A stretch of DNA of 64,000 nucleotides from Telopea speciosissima (GCF_018873765.1 NC_057922.1:9871563-9935562), one strand, 5' to 3'. Shown: positions 34,564 to 46,020, counted from the stretch's first letter. The notes: a model not told the origin generated them from the letters alone. Translations and numbers: made by a program.

Positions 34564-36227
34564 CTCTCAAACTATCAGAAGATGATCAGTGAGAAAAAAT
34601 TGGAAAACCCTCGAAAAGGGCTTGAGAACAAACACAGGTTAATAAGAACTGAGGATAATAACATACAAAAACAGTTGAAGAAGACGACCTCAAAAGCTTC
34701 GGCCTCTCTCTCTTTCTCTCACTCTCTATCGCGTCTGGTTGAGCGGTTCTCCCCTTTCTAGTAACAAAGCGCGGGCATCTCTTTTCAGTGTCCCTCTCTT
34801 CCTACCCTTTTAAAATCGAAGTGATCTGAAATCTGCTCCGTTTTGCTTACTTTTTGTAAGGGTCCGTTTGGCTGATTTTTCACTTCGAGTCCAGTCGAAA
34901 ACTCATATGTATGCGAAAACTAGTGAGAGGACGATATTTTTATTCTCCTATGTATTAAAATGATGCCAGGTGGACTTTGACAGGTGGGCAAAGAAATAAA
35001 AAATTAAATCAATGCAATACCGTTTTTTTAATTTGTATTGTGAGATACTGGGAGGATAGAATTTTATTCCTCCCAAATGTCATGCTAGTACAACTCTTGA
35101 ACATGATTAATGATTCGAGTGGGCTCTCTCGTGTTCCCAGAACTTTCCACTTCCCACCACGGTTGGTGTGGGCCGTGGCCCGTGGCGGTGCAACTCAGAC
35201 AGTCAGACCGGCCCATGAGAAATATGGGCTTGTTTTCGAACTAAATTGGGCTCGACTACAGACTCCATCCCATTTAAAATTGTTCAATAGCCCAATCCAG
35301 CTTGACCTAAGTTGTATCCAACCCCAGCCGACCACCCTTTTTTTTCTTTTGGAGTAATACCGTAAATAGAAACAAACAAGAATGGGAAAAAGAACGTTCG
35401 CGTGGTTCCTGAGTCCAAAGTACAGAAACAGGATCAGATGAAATTACCATTCAACCCCCAGTAAAATAAAAAATCTCATTCAGACAGATCCTCCTATGTG
35501 CATTCCCATTGGACCCTGTACTGCTGCGGCACTACACGACCAGTCTGCGATCTCTTGCCCATATAAGCAAAGGAAAAAAAGGGCTTCGACGTTCCACGCA
35601 TGAGGACCCAATTCTATACACAAGTATTTTAAGGACGTTCTTGTCATCCTAAAAATAGAGGAATCATAGACCACAAATCAAAGGATAAAAAAATCAAGGC
35701 TAGCATCTCCAATGTATTTTCGACTTAGAGATGTGCAAATTTGTAGTTTGTTAGCCATCCAGTTGTGCTTGTACATTCCCTTTTTCCTTGTTTTTTTTTT
35801 TTTTTTTAATAAATTAATATTAATTATCAAAAAAAAAAAAATTTGCAGATTTTTGAACTAGGATTTTCTGGGGAGAGTTCTTCCTGCCGTTTTGGTATGT
35901 AACTTCACTTCACTCCTAATTTTTTAAGTTATGCAATCTTTTTTTTTTTTGCCCTAGTTCATCTCACATTTGTTGTATAAATTATCCTTTGTATGACTAT
36001 TTAAAACCCAGAAGCTAAAATTTTTATTATGCTTTCTACCTCTCTGACTATGCTTCTTCTTGATTACCTGTCTTTACATCAGCATAGGTTGGTAGGAATT
36101 CTCCATATTGATCTTCACAGTCAAACTTTGTTGGTTCATGACCATAGTTGATCTTCAACAAAATAGTGAAGCTAGACACATAATGAGTTTTATTCCAGCA
36201 ACAATAACTAAGTGGAAAGTATTACAT
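34564..36227. other. KIWI 5' region and intergenic stretch
   Basis: 34564-34760 is the likely KIWI 5' leader (pyrimidine-rich agagag on the minus strand). A TATA-like TTTTAAAAGG lies on the minus strand at about 34808-34820. 34860-34960 has a lone gggtccgtttggctg end like those of hAT MITEs. From about 35870 the sequence matches the 3' flank of O-methyltransferase copy 3 (about 46430-46560), so the array's duplication unit reaches this far. Confidence 0.45.
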
Positions 36228-36838
36228 CTATTTATAGAATTCTATGACTGAGAAGGTGTAAGCACAACACGCCACATTAATACCAGCAAATCCAGCTTCT
36301 CTTGCTAAAGCAGAAAATTCTTCTTTTGTCCTCTCCTTTGCTGTAGTGTTCAATATAGTTGCAATGAACATTTCCATTTGTAAGATGCCTTTAGTAGCAA
36401 CATTTGTCTCTGGGGAGGTTTGAGCTATCAAATCCACAATAATCACTTTTCCAAAATCTGGTAATGCTTCATAGCAATTTTTTAGTAACTTCAGACATTG
36501 TTCATCACTCCAATTATGAAATATATTCTGCAAGTTTTATTCAAAACCCAGCTGATTAGTTAAATTTGGTGATATTTTTTTTCTTCAAATTAGTGAAAAA
36601 ACACATCTAACTAATAGAAATGAATGCTGAGGAGCACTACAAGTATTCCTGTAAATCAAGGATATCCATGGTTCATGTATTAACAAAGAATAAAAGCTTA
36701 CAATAATAATGTTATATCCTGACATATATACCTTCATAAAAATTGCATCTCCTTTCGGAATACTTGTAAACATATCTCCTCCAACATGTTCCACACCTAC
36801 AACAAAATCATCCCTTATCCTTCAAGTTATTTAAATAA

Positions 36839-37006
36839 GGGGGAAAGTTCTCTGTCCGGGAGTGTGGCCTATGCCAGCACTCCCATGAGTCTATCTCTCT
36901 CTTTTCCATTTGAAAAGACACCTCTACCCCTTGTTTTGAGGAGGAGAGAGATAGACACATGGGAGTACTGGCGCAGGCCACACTCCCGGACAGAAAACTA
37001 CTTCCC
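36839..37006. mobile_element. Mutator-type fold-back MITE, family M1, copy 2
   Basis: Its sequence closely matches the element at 4929-5099. Terminal inverted repeats span gggaaagttctctgtccggg / cccggacagaaaactacttccc and the long stem tgtggcctatgccagcactc. A perfect 9-bp target duplication TTTAAATAA lies at 36830-36838 and 37007-37015. It sits in intron 2 of O-methyltransferase copy 1 and would fold into a long hairpin in that transcript. Confidence 0.88.
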
Positions 37007-37342
37007 TTTAAATAATTAAAAAAATAAAATAAACAAAAAAGATAAAATAAAGTTTGGAACCCTGACCCAACCACTAACCAAAAACAGATATAAGAGTTAC
37101 TATTTTAGCAATCTTAGTTCTAAATGATGGAAAGCTAGAAGAATCAAGGTTTTATAACTCGAAACCGGACATTGATTCTGATCCAATTTCGATTCAAATT
37201 AGTGGAGAATTGACTGGTTCTCAATATGGTTGCTTTGTTTACTCTGTTTCTGTTCTCTCATTATTCCAACATGTGACTTGTTTTATTTCAGAAGATATCA
37301 CTAGTGGTGTTATGGAGTAGTATGAGTTATTGCTCTCATGTA

Positions 37343-37872
37343 TTTTGGCTCCGTGCTGATCTCTTGGAGCTCGAAGAAATAGAAGACTGTTTCGCGGTCC
37401 TCTACCGAGGTTGAGTACCGGGCTGTTGCTTCTGCTGCCTACTAATTAGTTTGGCTTCGCTCTTTACTTCAGGAACTTGGCATTTTCTTAGCTCACCAAC
37501 CGATCGTGTGGTGTGATAATGTTGGGGCCACGTTCCTCTCTGTGAACCCTGTGTTTCATGCCCGGATGAAGCACATTGAGATTGATTATCACTTTGTGCG
37601 TGATATGGTTGCTTCTCGGCATCTTGCTGTTCGCAATGTCTCCACTGTTGATCAGTTTGCCGATGTCCTCACAAAGGGACTTTCTCGTGTTCGATTTGCA
37701 TGGCTCAATGGCAAGCTCACTGTTGGTACACCCCCACTGAGCTTGAGGGGGGCTGTTAGAGATGTCCATTAGAGGTTGCCAGTGTATGGTTCTATGGTAT
37801 TCTAGACCTCATTTATTGTGTGTATATAGACACATTGATTCATTAATGAAATATAACCTTGAGTTTATAACA
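37343..37872 (+). mobile_element. Ty1-copia fossil fragment (RNase H and 3' LTR-like end)
   Basis: The plus strand encodes the C-terminal RNase H part of copia pol (VSRSSTEVEYRAVAS; WCDNVGATFLSVNPVFHAR; DMVASRHLAVRNVSTVDQFA). A polypurine tract (gcttgaggggggc) and an LTR-like end starting TGTTAGAG at 37754 and ending ataaca at 37872 follow. It is a broken 5'-truncated remnant with a few breaks. Comparison with intron 2 of the sister genes places its left edge at about 37343 (after tgctctcatgta) and its right edge 11 nt from the 5' splice site of the intron. It is opposite in orientation to the gene. Confidence 0.75.
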
Positions 37873-38760
37873 GTTAGCCATACCTGAACAAGGGGGAGCT
37901 CTTTCTATGACATGAGGCAGATCGAAGTTGATGCCCTTAATGGATGGATATTTGGAGATGATCATGCTGAGGAGTTGTCCATTCCCTCCGCCTACATCAA
38001 CCAGAATTTGTAGGCCTTCGAACCCTTTGTATGTGTCAAGAACCCTCTTCATGAAGAGGACATTGTATTCAAACGCAGCGCTTCCGAAATCCTTACTCCA
38101 TTTAGGGTCCTTCCCAAGGAAGTCTGGAACGTTCTCACCATGTGCCCTGTAAAATGGAAACTCACCTCCTTCTAGAATTGACTCCTTCAAGTGGTACCTG
38201 TGAACAGGGAATTAATAATCAGGGATAAGAATCACCTTAATTATTATACCCATTACAAACTATGATGATGATGACTGAAAAATAATTACCAAAGTTCCTT
38301 TTGTTAATTTCTCAATAAAATCAGTTAAACTCAGTACAAAATTTTAGTCTTTTAAATGGATAATGTATAAACGAATACCAGCTCTTGATTAAAGCGTGAT
38401 CCTGGATAAAAAGTAGAAAGAGGGCCAAGGACCCTCCATCCTTCTCCTTAACAAACAGTTTGGAGGCAGGTGCCAAGCCATAGATCCTGTGATCATGGCT
38501 GAGGACACTGCAAGTGAGAAGAGAGTGGGAAACCAGAAGACGCAGCATACGATCGAGCAGATGGGGTGCATCTGGGTTCTGAGTGGGAGCCGAGATGCGA
38601 TGTCTAGAGGGGAGAGGCGTGCGTCGGGACCGGCTTCGGCTATTATGTCGAACACATGGAGCTCGATTGCTGTTTTCAATACCATGGGCAGAACAGAAGC
38701 ACTAACCATTTGCATGGCCAACAACTGACTCTCTTCTTCTTCTTCCCTTGCGAAAGCCAT

Positions 38761-39330
38761 ACTACTAATTTCACCTCTTTCAGCCATAACTCTTTCTTCT
38801 AATCTTTAATTTCTAAATACAACAAGAGGAGTATTTAAATTGCTTCCCCACTTGAGGTCTTCAATTTGAAGTCTTGATGAATTGAACCAAGCAGTTCCCT
38901 TCATTGTTTGCTTTTTTGTTCATGCGTCGTATACAAACCTACCAAGTATGGTTGAATAGAGAATTCTGTATACAGTCAACTGGCGTGCGGGAGATCGATC
39001 TCTCTCTCTCTCTCTCGGGAGATCACAAAGCCGACTACTTAAATGGTGTCATGGTGGTGCCATGTTGTTGTCATCTGGGGCCTCGAACAGTGAAACAGAC
39101 CCTCTTTCTCTCTCTCTCTCTCTCTCTCGGGAGATCACAAAGCCGACTACTTAAATGGTGTCATGGTGGTGCCATGTTGTTGTCATCTGGGGCCTCGAAC
39201 AGTGAAACAGACAGCACCAAAAATGAGAAATTCACCCATCCAGTCCATCGCCATGCCACCATTTCTTACCAAATGAATAAACATAGGTGAACCTGCGTGA
39301 AAAGTGTCCATTTCAGACCCAAAAAATAAA
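38761..39330. repeat. Upstream flank of copy 1 with a 112-bp tandem duplication
   Basis: A CT microsatellite plus an 85-bp block (cgggagatcacaaagccgac...gaacagtgaaacagac) is present twice, at 39016-39100 and 39128-39212. The two blocks look identical. The block contains the ggtgtcatggtggtgccatg motif conserved upstream of the other O-methyltransferase copies (about 44980, 49705, 58090). Confidence 0.8.
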
Positions 39331-41425
39331 GGATAAATTACAGTGTCACCTCCTGAAGTTTGTATAAAGTACAACATGACTCCCTATGTTTCCAAATTAT
39401 ACAGCTACACCCCCTCAGCTGACATAAGTGGATGGTGTTAACTTATACATTTTATATACGAACTTTGCCCTCGTCTAATATGCTGTTTAAGCTTAGTCGA
39501 AATTCCATCTTTACCCTGATGTAAGATTATAACCCAAACCCTTTTTACCGTTTTCTTCCACAAATATGAAGTTGCCTCCATCGCTGGCTTGCAAATCCAT
39601 CGCTGACCTGCAACTGCAACTCCATCGCTGACCTGCAAATCCAAATGTGAAGTTGCCTCCATCCCCATTGGTGAATTACGACTCCATCGTACAGGTATAC
39701 ATCTATTTCTCTCTCTCATCTATTCTCCCTCTATGCTTGCTCTCTCCGATTTTTTTTCGTTTCTCTCAGTCATTAGCTATTAACCCTAAAAAAACCTGTT
39801 CCAAAACAAGCAGGTCAGAACTCAGAACTAGAGAAATGAACTTCTCCTCTCGATCATCTCTAGCTATCTAGTTAGTTAATAATTTTCTTCTAGCTAGCTC
39901 TAATTAATTAAGGGGTTTAATTGGTTTGAGGTCGCAAGGCTGCAAGGTGTGGAAAGAGTTGCAGACTGAGATGGCTTAACTACCTAAGACCAGAGCTGAA
40001 AAGGGGTTCTTTTTCTGAACAAGAAGAAAGAACCATCATTGATGTTCATAGAATTCTAAGCAAAAGGTTTGTTTGTGTGATCAAATTCTTTAAAATCCCA
40101 ACCCATCAAATTTCTCAGCATTTTCGATTTCTCATCAGATGAAGTTCCTTAATTTATTTATTTTTCACAGATGGGCCCAAATAGCTAAGCATCTACCAGG
40201 AAGAACAGATACTGAGGTGAAGAATTTTTGGAACTCATGCATTATGAAAAAGCTGATTGCAAGGATTGGATCCAAAAACTCACAATCTCCTCCCTTCTCA
40301 TCAGTTTACCAGCAAAAAAAATAACAATGCATGCAATAATCTTCATATCTACCAAGAACCCACTTCAATTTTCTCAGTAAATTCACAGATGAGAGATGGA
40401 CCAATGAACACAAATTCACTTTTTATCACATTGCCACCACCACCACCTCCTCCTCCTCATCCATCTTTTGCATATACTGCTTCTACTCAAATTTATACTC
40501 CATTTCATGAAACCATGACAATTATTAATCCCTCATATGAATACCAAAATCCCAATCTTGCTTGGAATGTTAAAGGCCAAAACTTGCAGGTTTTTTTTGA
40601 TTTTGCTAGACGATCTTCTATTGATCAGAGCATACCCATCTCCTCATCTCCAATAATTCCATCTGGGTTTGGGTTTTTAGATGAGAATCTCATGTGGGGT
40701 GCTTGTGCTGTTGAACCCTTTGAGCCTCCAAGGCAGGAAGAGATGCAACCATTACAGCAAGAAAGAGAGCCCAGGAGGTATATGAAGCTGAGTTCGATGA
40801 AACTAATGAAGTGAAGGGTGGTGGTGGTGGTCATCAGGATATGCAGATTGGTATATGAAGCTGAGTTCGATGAAACCAATTATTAATCCCTCCTATTAAT
40901 ATTGCGGGAACCTAAATATTAAAACTCCATATCTGACCATCAGAACTTGATCAGAGTGTGTGGAGTTACTCCTACCTACTAGAGTGACCTTCGTCGTAGG
41001 TTGTGGTCGCAGGTTGCAGATCTCGGTGATGGCTTTCCAACGTTGCAGTTCTCAGAGATGGATTCACGTCGCTATAGTGGTCGCACACTTCTCAAATCAT
41101 CTAGCAGGGATGGGATGGCGATGAACCTTCCCTGTATACATCACCCTCTTGTGAAGTTGCAGAGAATTAGAACAGGGAGGGAAGCTCCTTAGTTCGAGTA
41201 ACAGGACAGGGAAGGGTGTGGGAAGCTCAAATGACTATTAAGGGTAAATTAGTCATTTTAGGTCATGAATTATCATCTAGTACAACATAACGGGAATGAT
41301 ATAACGGAATGGGGCTGACTGTAACAAATCATCAAAACTGAGAGGGTGTAGCTGTATAATTTGGAAACACAGAGGGTTGCATTGTAATTTATACAAACCT
41401 CAAGGGATGATACTATAATTTTCCC
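39331..41425. mobile_element. Pack-MULE-like element carrying an R2R3-MYB fragment
   Basis: The ends are inverted repeats of about 95 bp: left ggataaattacagtgtcacc, right on the other strand gggaaaattatagtatcatc; both continue with gtttgtataaa.tacaa and gtttccaaattatacagcta followed by cacc. A perfect 9-bp target duplication AAAAATAAA lies at 39322-39330 and 41426-41434, the size made by Mutator transposases. There is no transposase inside; instead a piece of an R2R3-MYB gene with its intron is carried (39931-40814). The element sits between O-methyltransferase copies 1 and 2. Confidence 0.88.
39931..40814 (+). pseudogene. Captured R2R3-MYB gene fragment (MYB26/MYB67-like)
   Basis: Exon 2 of a MYB gene (about 39931-40066) encodes [20 protein letters not shown], then [18 protein letters not shown]. 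An intron with GT-AG borders follows (40067-40170), then exon 3 (40171-40814) with [20 protein letters not shown]. The spacing [23 protein letters not shown] resembles the subgroup of Arabidopsis MYB26/MYB67, regulators of secondary wall and anther development. The first exon (most of repeat R2) is absent. Near 40260 the frame shifts by the loss of about two bases between KKLIA and GLDPKTHN. The remainder is open to 40814, with proline-rich and Gln/Glu-rich stretches. Because introns are kept, genomic DNA was captured. It cannot make a full DNA-binding domain. Confidence 0.85.
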
Positions 41426-42707
41426 AAAAATAAAAGTATATCAAAAAGTCTATCCAGATTTCAAAGTGGTAAAAAAGAAAAGTTAACACTTTCCATATGT
41501 GACGGAAAGGAACATCAGAGGTTATCTGTACCCTGTAGATTCACAATATATGACGGAAAGGGACATCAGAGGTTATCTGTACTCTGTAGATTCACAAATT
41601 CAATCGCTTCAAGCAATTTTAATCCTTCCACAAGTGTCTTTTTCTATCACGGAATCAATTTCGTTCAATTTGCCGTTCAATGTTGATCATTTCTGTCGTC
41701 GTTGTCTATATACCTCCTTCCACCTTGAGTTTATTTTTCAAACAAAATTGAATTGGAGTGATGAGACACGTTCTCACAACGTTGCCCCTTTCTCTCCCTT
41801 ACCAAAAAATGAGTATTAAGACTGACCGTACATTATTATCACGATCAAAAGAGACATCAACAGTTGGTGCACCAAAACTCGCAATGTATCACCACATTGA
41901 CAAAGATCCCTAAGTCAAAAGACTGACCGTATATTACTATTACGAATTTCGTTCCAATATAGCTGACAATAATAAACATGTGAAATTCTCATATGATCTA
42001 GTTCAATGTATACCCATCTTATATACATGTGCCAAAAATATCCATTACTAGATACACACAGTGCGATGACCATATGCACGACGTGTCCAATCCAATCCCT
42101 AGTCGTGAACAATTTAAGTTAAAGCCTCAGGACTGTGTTGTATGAATTCTCTCTCTGAGATAAGTGAAAATAATTACTAATATATACTATGTGGGAAGGG
42201 GATGTTGCCATGATGCATGGTCCCTCACCAATGCGAGAACCAATGGTAGAGCGCATAGGGCCGGGGCAACAAGAAGGATTTAATTTTTCATTTGACGAGG
42301 CGGACAATCATTTCGCCCTCCTATGTCAGTCTGGGTGCATCCACCACATGGCCTGATAGCCTTCTTTTTCCCATATTATATTATAAGTTTTTTTATTAAT
42401 TTCCATTTTCTTCTATGGTGGAACCACACAGGTGGAAACAACACATTTTTGCATTCTTGTTTGCCATGACCATGCCGATCATTATGATTGCCAAATTTTC
42501 ATCGTCTAAGCCTCTAGATCTTTGTACCATATGTTTTTTTTTTTGGTTTAAATGCAATATGATTCAACTTTAAAAGCAAAGTGGGTTTGTTTCAATAATA
42601 TGTTTTTTGGTTCAAGAACATCAGTTTTTTAAACAAAATAGTGAGACTAGACACATAGTGAATTTTATTCCAGCAGAAATAAGAAAAGTGATATCTATTA
42701 CATGGAT
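41426..42707. other. Intergenic stretch between copies 1 and 2
   Basis: It contains a direct duplication of about 58 bp (tgacggaaaggaacatcagaggttatctgtaccctgtagattcac at about 41500 and again at 41550). No exon is recognised. The part after about 42590 is the 3' flank shared by the array genes (agttttattccagca-like). Confidence 0.45.
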
Positions 42708-44535
42708 CTATTTATAGAATTCTATGACTGAAAATGTGTAAGCACAACACGCCACATTAATACCAGAAAATCCAGATTCTCTTGCCAAAGCAGTAAATTC
42801 TTCTTTTGTCCTCTCCTTTCCAATGGGGTTCATATTTGCAATGAACATTTCCATTTGCAAGATGCCTTGAGTAGCAACATTTGTCTCTGGGGAGGTAGGA
42901 GCAATCAAATCCACAACAATCAACTTTCCATTATCTGGTAATGCTTCGTAGCAATTTTTCAGTATCTTCAAGCATTGTTCATCACTCCAATGGTGAATTA
43001 TATTCTGCAAGTTTAATTCAAAATTTTGGTAAGTCAAATGTGGTGAAATTTACCAAATAATAATAATAATAATAGTTAAAACAAATACCAAGCAACACGG
43101 AAGAAAACAAAACAGAGCAAGATGACACATAGATTTAATGTGCCTCAAACACCAATGTGATATGCTAGATCCACGGACGAATTCGAAGATGATTCATTAT
43201 GTAATGGAAGAAAAATATAGTGGAGATCTCTCAAGAACACCAAAACACCGGCAACAACTCTCACTCAAAAAACCCCAAATCTCACGCTTTTTAACTTATG
43301 TATACAACGAGACAATAAGACATAGGGATAAATGAATTCCGAGGAGGTATACAAGTATATGTAAATCATCTCTCTTTCTCATCTCCAGTTCTTCTGTTTC
43401 TTGCAATAAAGTAAGATCTTACATACCTTCATGAAAAGTGCATCTCCTTTTGGAATGCTTGTAAACATATCTCCTCCAACATGTTCCACACCTACAACAA
43501 AAATCATCCATTGTCCTTCAAGATACTCATCTAAATAAATGAAAAAATAAACAGGGTAAATAATCAAGGTAGAACAGAATAGGCCAGGAATTGGAATCCC
43601 TAACTTGCTACTAACCTTAAACTAAGGATGCCAATTATGAGGTAGAACCGATAAATAGAACTGAAATCAGCCATTTAAAATCAAACCAAACAGATCAGTA
43701 AAAAGTCCCATGTAGTTAACCATACCTGGACAAGGGAGAGCTTTTTCTGTGACATTAGGCAGATCAAGGTTTATGCCCTTTATGGATGGATATTTGGAGA
43801 CGATCATGCCGAGGATTTGTCCATTCCCTCCTCCTACATCAACCAGAACTCGAAGACCTTCAAACCCTTTGTATGTGTCAAGCACCTTATTCATGAACAG
43901 GGCATTGTAATCAAATATACAGCTTTTGAAATTCTTAATCAGTTCAGGGTTCTTCCCAAGGTAGTCCACAGCATTCTCTCCGTGTGCCTTATAGAATGGA
44001 AACCCACCTCCTTCTAGAATTGATTCCTTCAAGTGGTACCTGTGAACAGGGAATTAATCAACTTAATTACACCCATCAGCAACTATGATGATTATGAATG
44101 AAAACAGAGCTTAACATATAAATGAATAATGATCGAATTAAAGTAATACCAGGTTTTGATTAAAGCGTAATCTTGGATAAGAAGCAGGTAGGGAGCCAAG
44201 GACCCTCCATCTTTGTTCTTAAGAAACAGTTTGGAGGCAGGTGCCAAGCCATAGACTCTGTTGTCATGGGTGAGGACAGTGCAAGTGAGAAGAGAGTGGG
44301 AAACCAGAAGACGCAGCATACGATCGAGATGAGCGGGGGCATCCGGGTTCTGAGTGGGAAGCCGAGATGCAATGTCTAGAGGGGAGAGGCGTGCGTTGGG
44401 ACCAGCTTCGGCTATTATGTCGAACACATTGAGCTCCACGGCCGCTCTCAATACCATGGGCAGAACAGAACCACTCACCATTTGCATGGCCAACAACTGA
44501 CTCTCTTCTTCTTCTTTTTCCATTGTTGAAGCCAT
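42708..44535 (-). CDS. COMT-like O-methyltransferase copy 2, intact, 353 aa
   Basis: Exons on the minus strand: 44535-44150, 44039-43726, 43491-43427 and 43004-42708, with GT-AG borders and consistent phases, giving 353 aa. It transfers a methyl group from S-adenosylmethionine to a hydroxyl of a phenolic or similar small molecule, most likely in the cytosol. The N-terminal part (about 20-130) is the dimerisation domain. SAM motif LVDVGGGNG lies at 194-202, [10 protein letters not shown] at 234-243 and catalytic His at 259 ([10 protein letters not shown]). The residue equivalent to COMT Glu297 is Asp287 and that of Glu329 is Glu319 (GKERT), by my alignment. HDW is HHW here. Of the five copies this is the best candidate for a working enzyme. 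The substrate (caffeoyl, flavonoid, stilbene, alkaloid) cannot be told from sequence. Confidence 0.9.
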
Positions 44536-44654
44536 ATTACTTTCCCCCCTTTTCTTGGTGTGAGGACTGATATGAGGTTTAATATAAAATACCCAGTTAG
44601 AAAGGCAATTGATGAAGAATGAAGGAGAGGATAGGATTAGTTGAAATAATGATA

Positions 44655-44662
44655 TATTTATA
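44655..44662 (-). promoter_or_regulatory. TATA box of O-methyltransferase copy 2
   Basis: TATAAATA on the minus strand, about 120 bp upstream of the ATG. The same block (gatatatttatat on plus) is conserved upstream of copies 3 and 5 and missing in copy 1. Confidence 0.6.
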
Positions 44663-45267
44663 TGTTAGTGGGGTCTCCTACTGAGTTGTGCTCACCTCTT
44701 TCTCCTAATCTTTAATTAATTCCTGAATACAAGTAATCCTTCTAGAGGAGTGTTGAAATTTGTTACCCACTTGAGTTCTTCAATTTGAAGTTATGAATTG
44801 ACAATAACGGCTTCGTTTCTTAGTCTACATTGTAATCTCAATCCCTCTCTGGCTGTGGCCCTCCATACAGATGGGCCAATGAGATTGCATGCTTAAGAGT
44901 TAAGACTCCATTCCAGTCAACCCTCTACTGTCCAAGCCTCCCTCTAATATCATTCACAAGCCCGATAAATTTTATGGTGTCATGGTGGTGCCATGTATGG
45001 TCTGGTGTGTCATCTAAGAACTATTCTAATCAACCAAAAATAAGAAATGCACCTGCCTTTCCGTCACCTTGTCGCATTTTATTCATTTCCCAAAGAACAA
45101 ACCTGGGCGGGCGGTGAGCCTGCGTGCCCTTTGACGAAATTGAGAAAGTGATCAAAATTGAAAAAGTCTAGGCACGTGCCCGGGTTGTGTCAGTCTTTCT
45201 CCCACATCCAGGGCCTCCTGGAAAAAGAATACTGCTTGGTCGCATGGTTCCTATGCTCAACCAGTCT
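44663..45267. other. Upstream flank of copy 2
   Basis: It shares atggtgtcatggtggtgcca, a gaaat.cacctgcc.t.ccgtcacc..gtcgca block and a gggcgggcggtg block with the flanks of copies 3 and 5. It is probably the common upstream part of the duplication unit. No gene is seen. Confidence 0.5.
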
Positions 45268-46020
45268 CTCTTTTTTCTTTTTTCTTTTTTAACCCGAATA
45301 TTATCTGAGACCCAGCCAGCTTCTACGATTTTATAAAATTGAAACCAAAATAATAATGAATTCAAAGGGGGGGGGGGACATTCCTGCTTAACCCCAAGCT
45401 CAAGCGAAAACATTAGCACACAAACACTCAAAGAAAGAGCTTACAACCAAACCCAAACAGAAACAAATTTATAATCTTAAAACTGGAAGACCACTTGCAT
45501 CCTCGCGAGAAATCCTTCAAAGATTCTGATGTAAGCTAGATTCTCCGTGAAAAACCGTATCCTTCTTCGAATCACAAGCCAAATTAGCCAGAAAACCCGC
45601 AGCCCTATTCCCTTCACGGTATGTGAAAGAAATCATAGGTTTAAGAAAGTTAATCAGCCCCAAAACTTCCTGAAACCAGTACCAACCTTTCCAAAATTCG
45701 CATTTTCTTTTCGCAATGCACTGAACAGTTGCCGCCGAATCAGAGTTAACATGAAAATCCTTAATTCCCAAACTCTCACAGAGCTTAAGACCATCTCTTA
45801 GCACTCTCAGGTTAGCAATGGAATTGGTGCACTCACCATAGAAATTTGCAAAGGCAGCAATAACCCTTCCCTCCGTATTCCTTATGATACCCCCACCCCC
45901 TCCTACTCCCGGATTACCTTTGCAAGCACCATCCACATTAAGCTTAAGAGAGGAAAAAGGGGGACACCAGAACACCGAAACCGATGTTTTAATGGCTACC
46001 GCCCAATTCATCTTGAAATA
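45268..46020 (-). mobile_element. 5'-truncated LINE with an open RNase H domain
   Basis: On the minus strand an open frame (46059-45517) encodes the RNase H domain found at the end of plant LINE ORF2: KLNVDGACKGNPGVGGGGGI, IRNTEGRVIAAFANFYGECT, LRVLRDGLKLCESLGI, VNSDSAATVQC and ISFTYREGNRAAGFLANLAC. The 3' UTR leads into an A-rich tail (aaaaaagaaaaaagaaaaaag, plus 45268-45292). The 5' edge is about 46020, where sequence resembling 51020-51090 begins; the reverse transcriptase and upstream parts are absent, as is normal for LINE insertions. The open RNase H frame suggests a fairly young insertion. Confidence 0.75.

Larger units (their letters stand above)
36228..38760 (-). pseudogene. COMT-like O-methyltransferase copy 1, broken
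   Basis: Exons on the minus strand: 38760-38379, 38197-37884, 36796-36732 and 36527-36228. The product would be about 353 aa, a class I plant small-molecule O-methyltransferase (caffeic-acid-OMT-like). SAM motif [22 protein letters not shown] and the catalytic-His region NIFHNWSDEQ are all kept. Compared with copies 2, 3 and 5, one C is missing in exon 1 near 38588 (gagtggg-agccgag), shifting the frame after about codon 67. The approximately 150 bp before the ATG that hold the TATA box in copies 2, 3 and 5 are also missing; the sister sequence resumes beyond a tcacctctttc repeat. Intron 2 carries a MITE and a copia fragment. The start is aligned to MxSTMEEEE of the sisters; an upstream in-frame ATG at 38787 is a by-product of the deletion. 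Confidence 0.85.

Noticed and set aside
34317-34592. Plus-strand open frame over KIWI exon 1
   Set aside because: Antisense shadow of the acidic, Ser-rich first exon.
44160-44379. Overlapping plus- and minus-strand open frames within OMT exon 1 (also at 48822, 48877, 57324, 57343)
   Set aside because: They are shadows of the conserved exon 1 in other frames; they recur at the same place in each copy.
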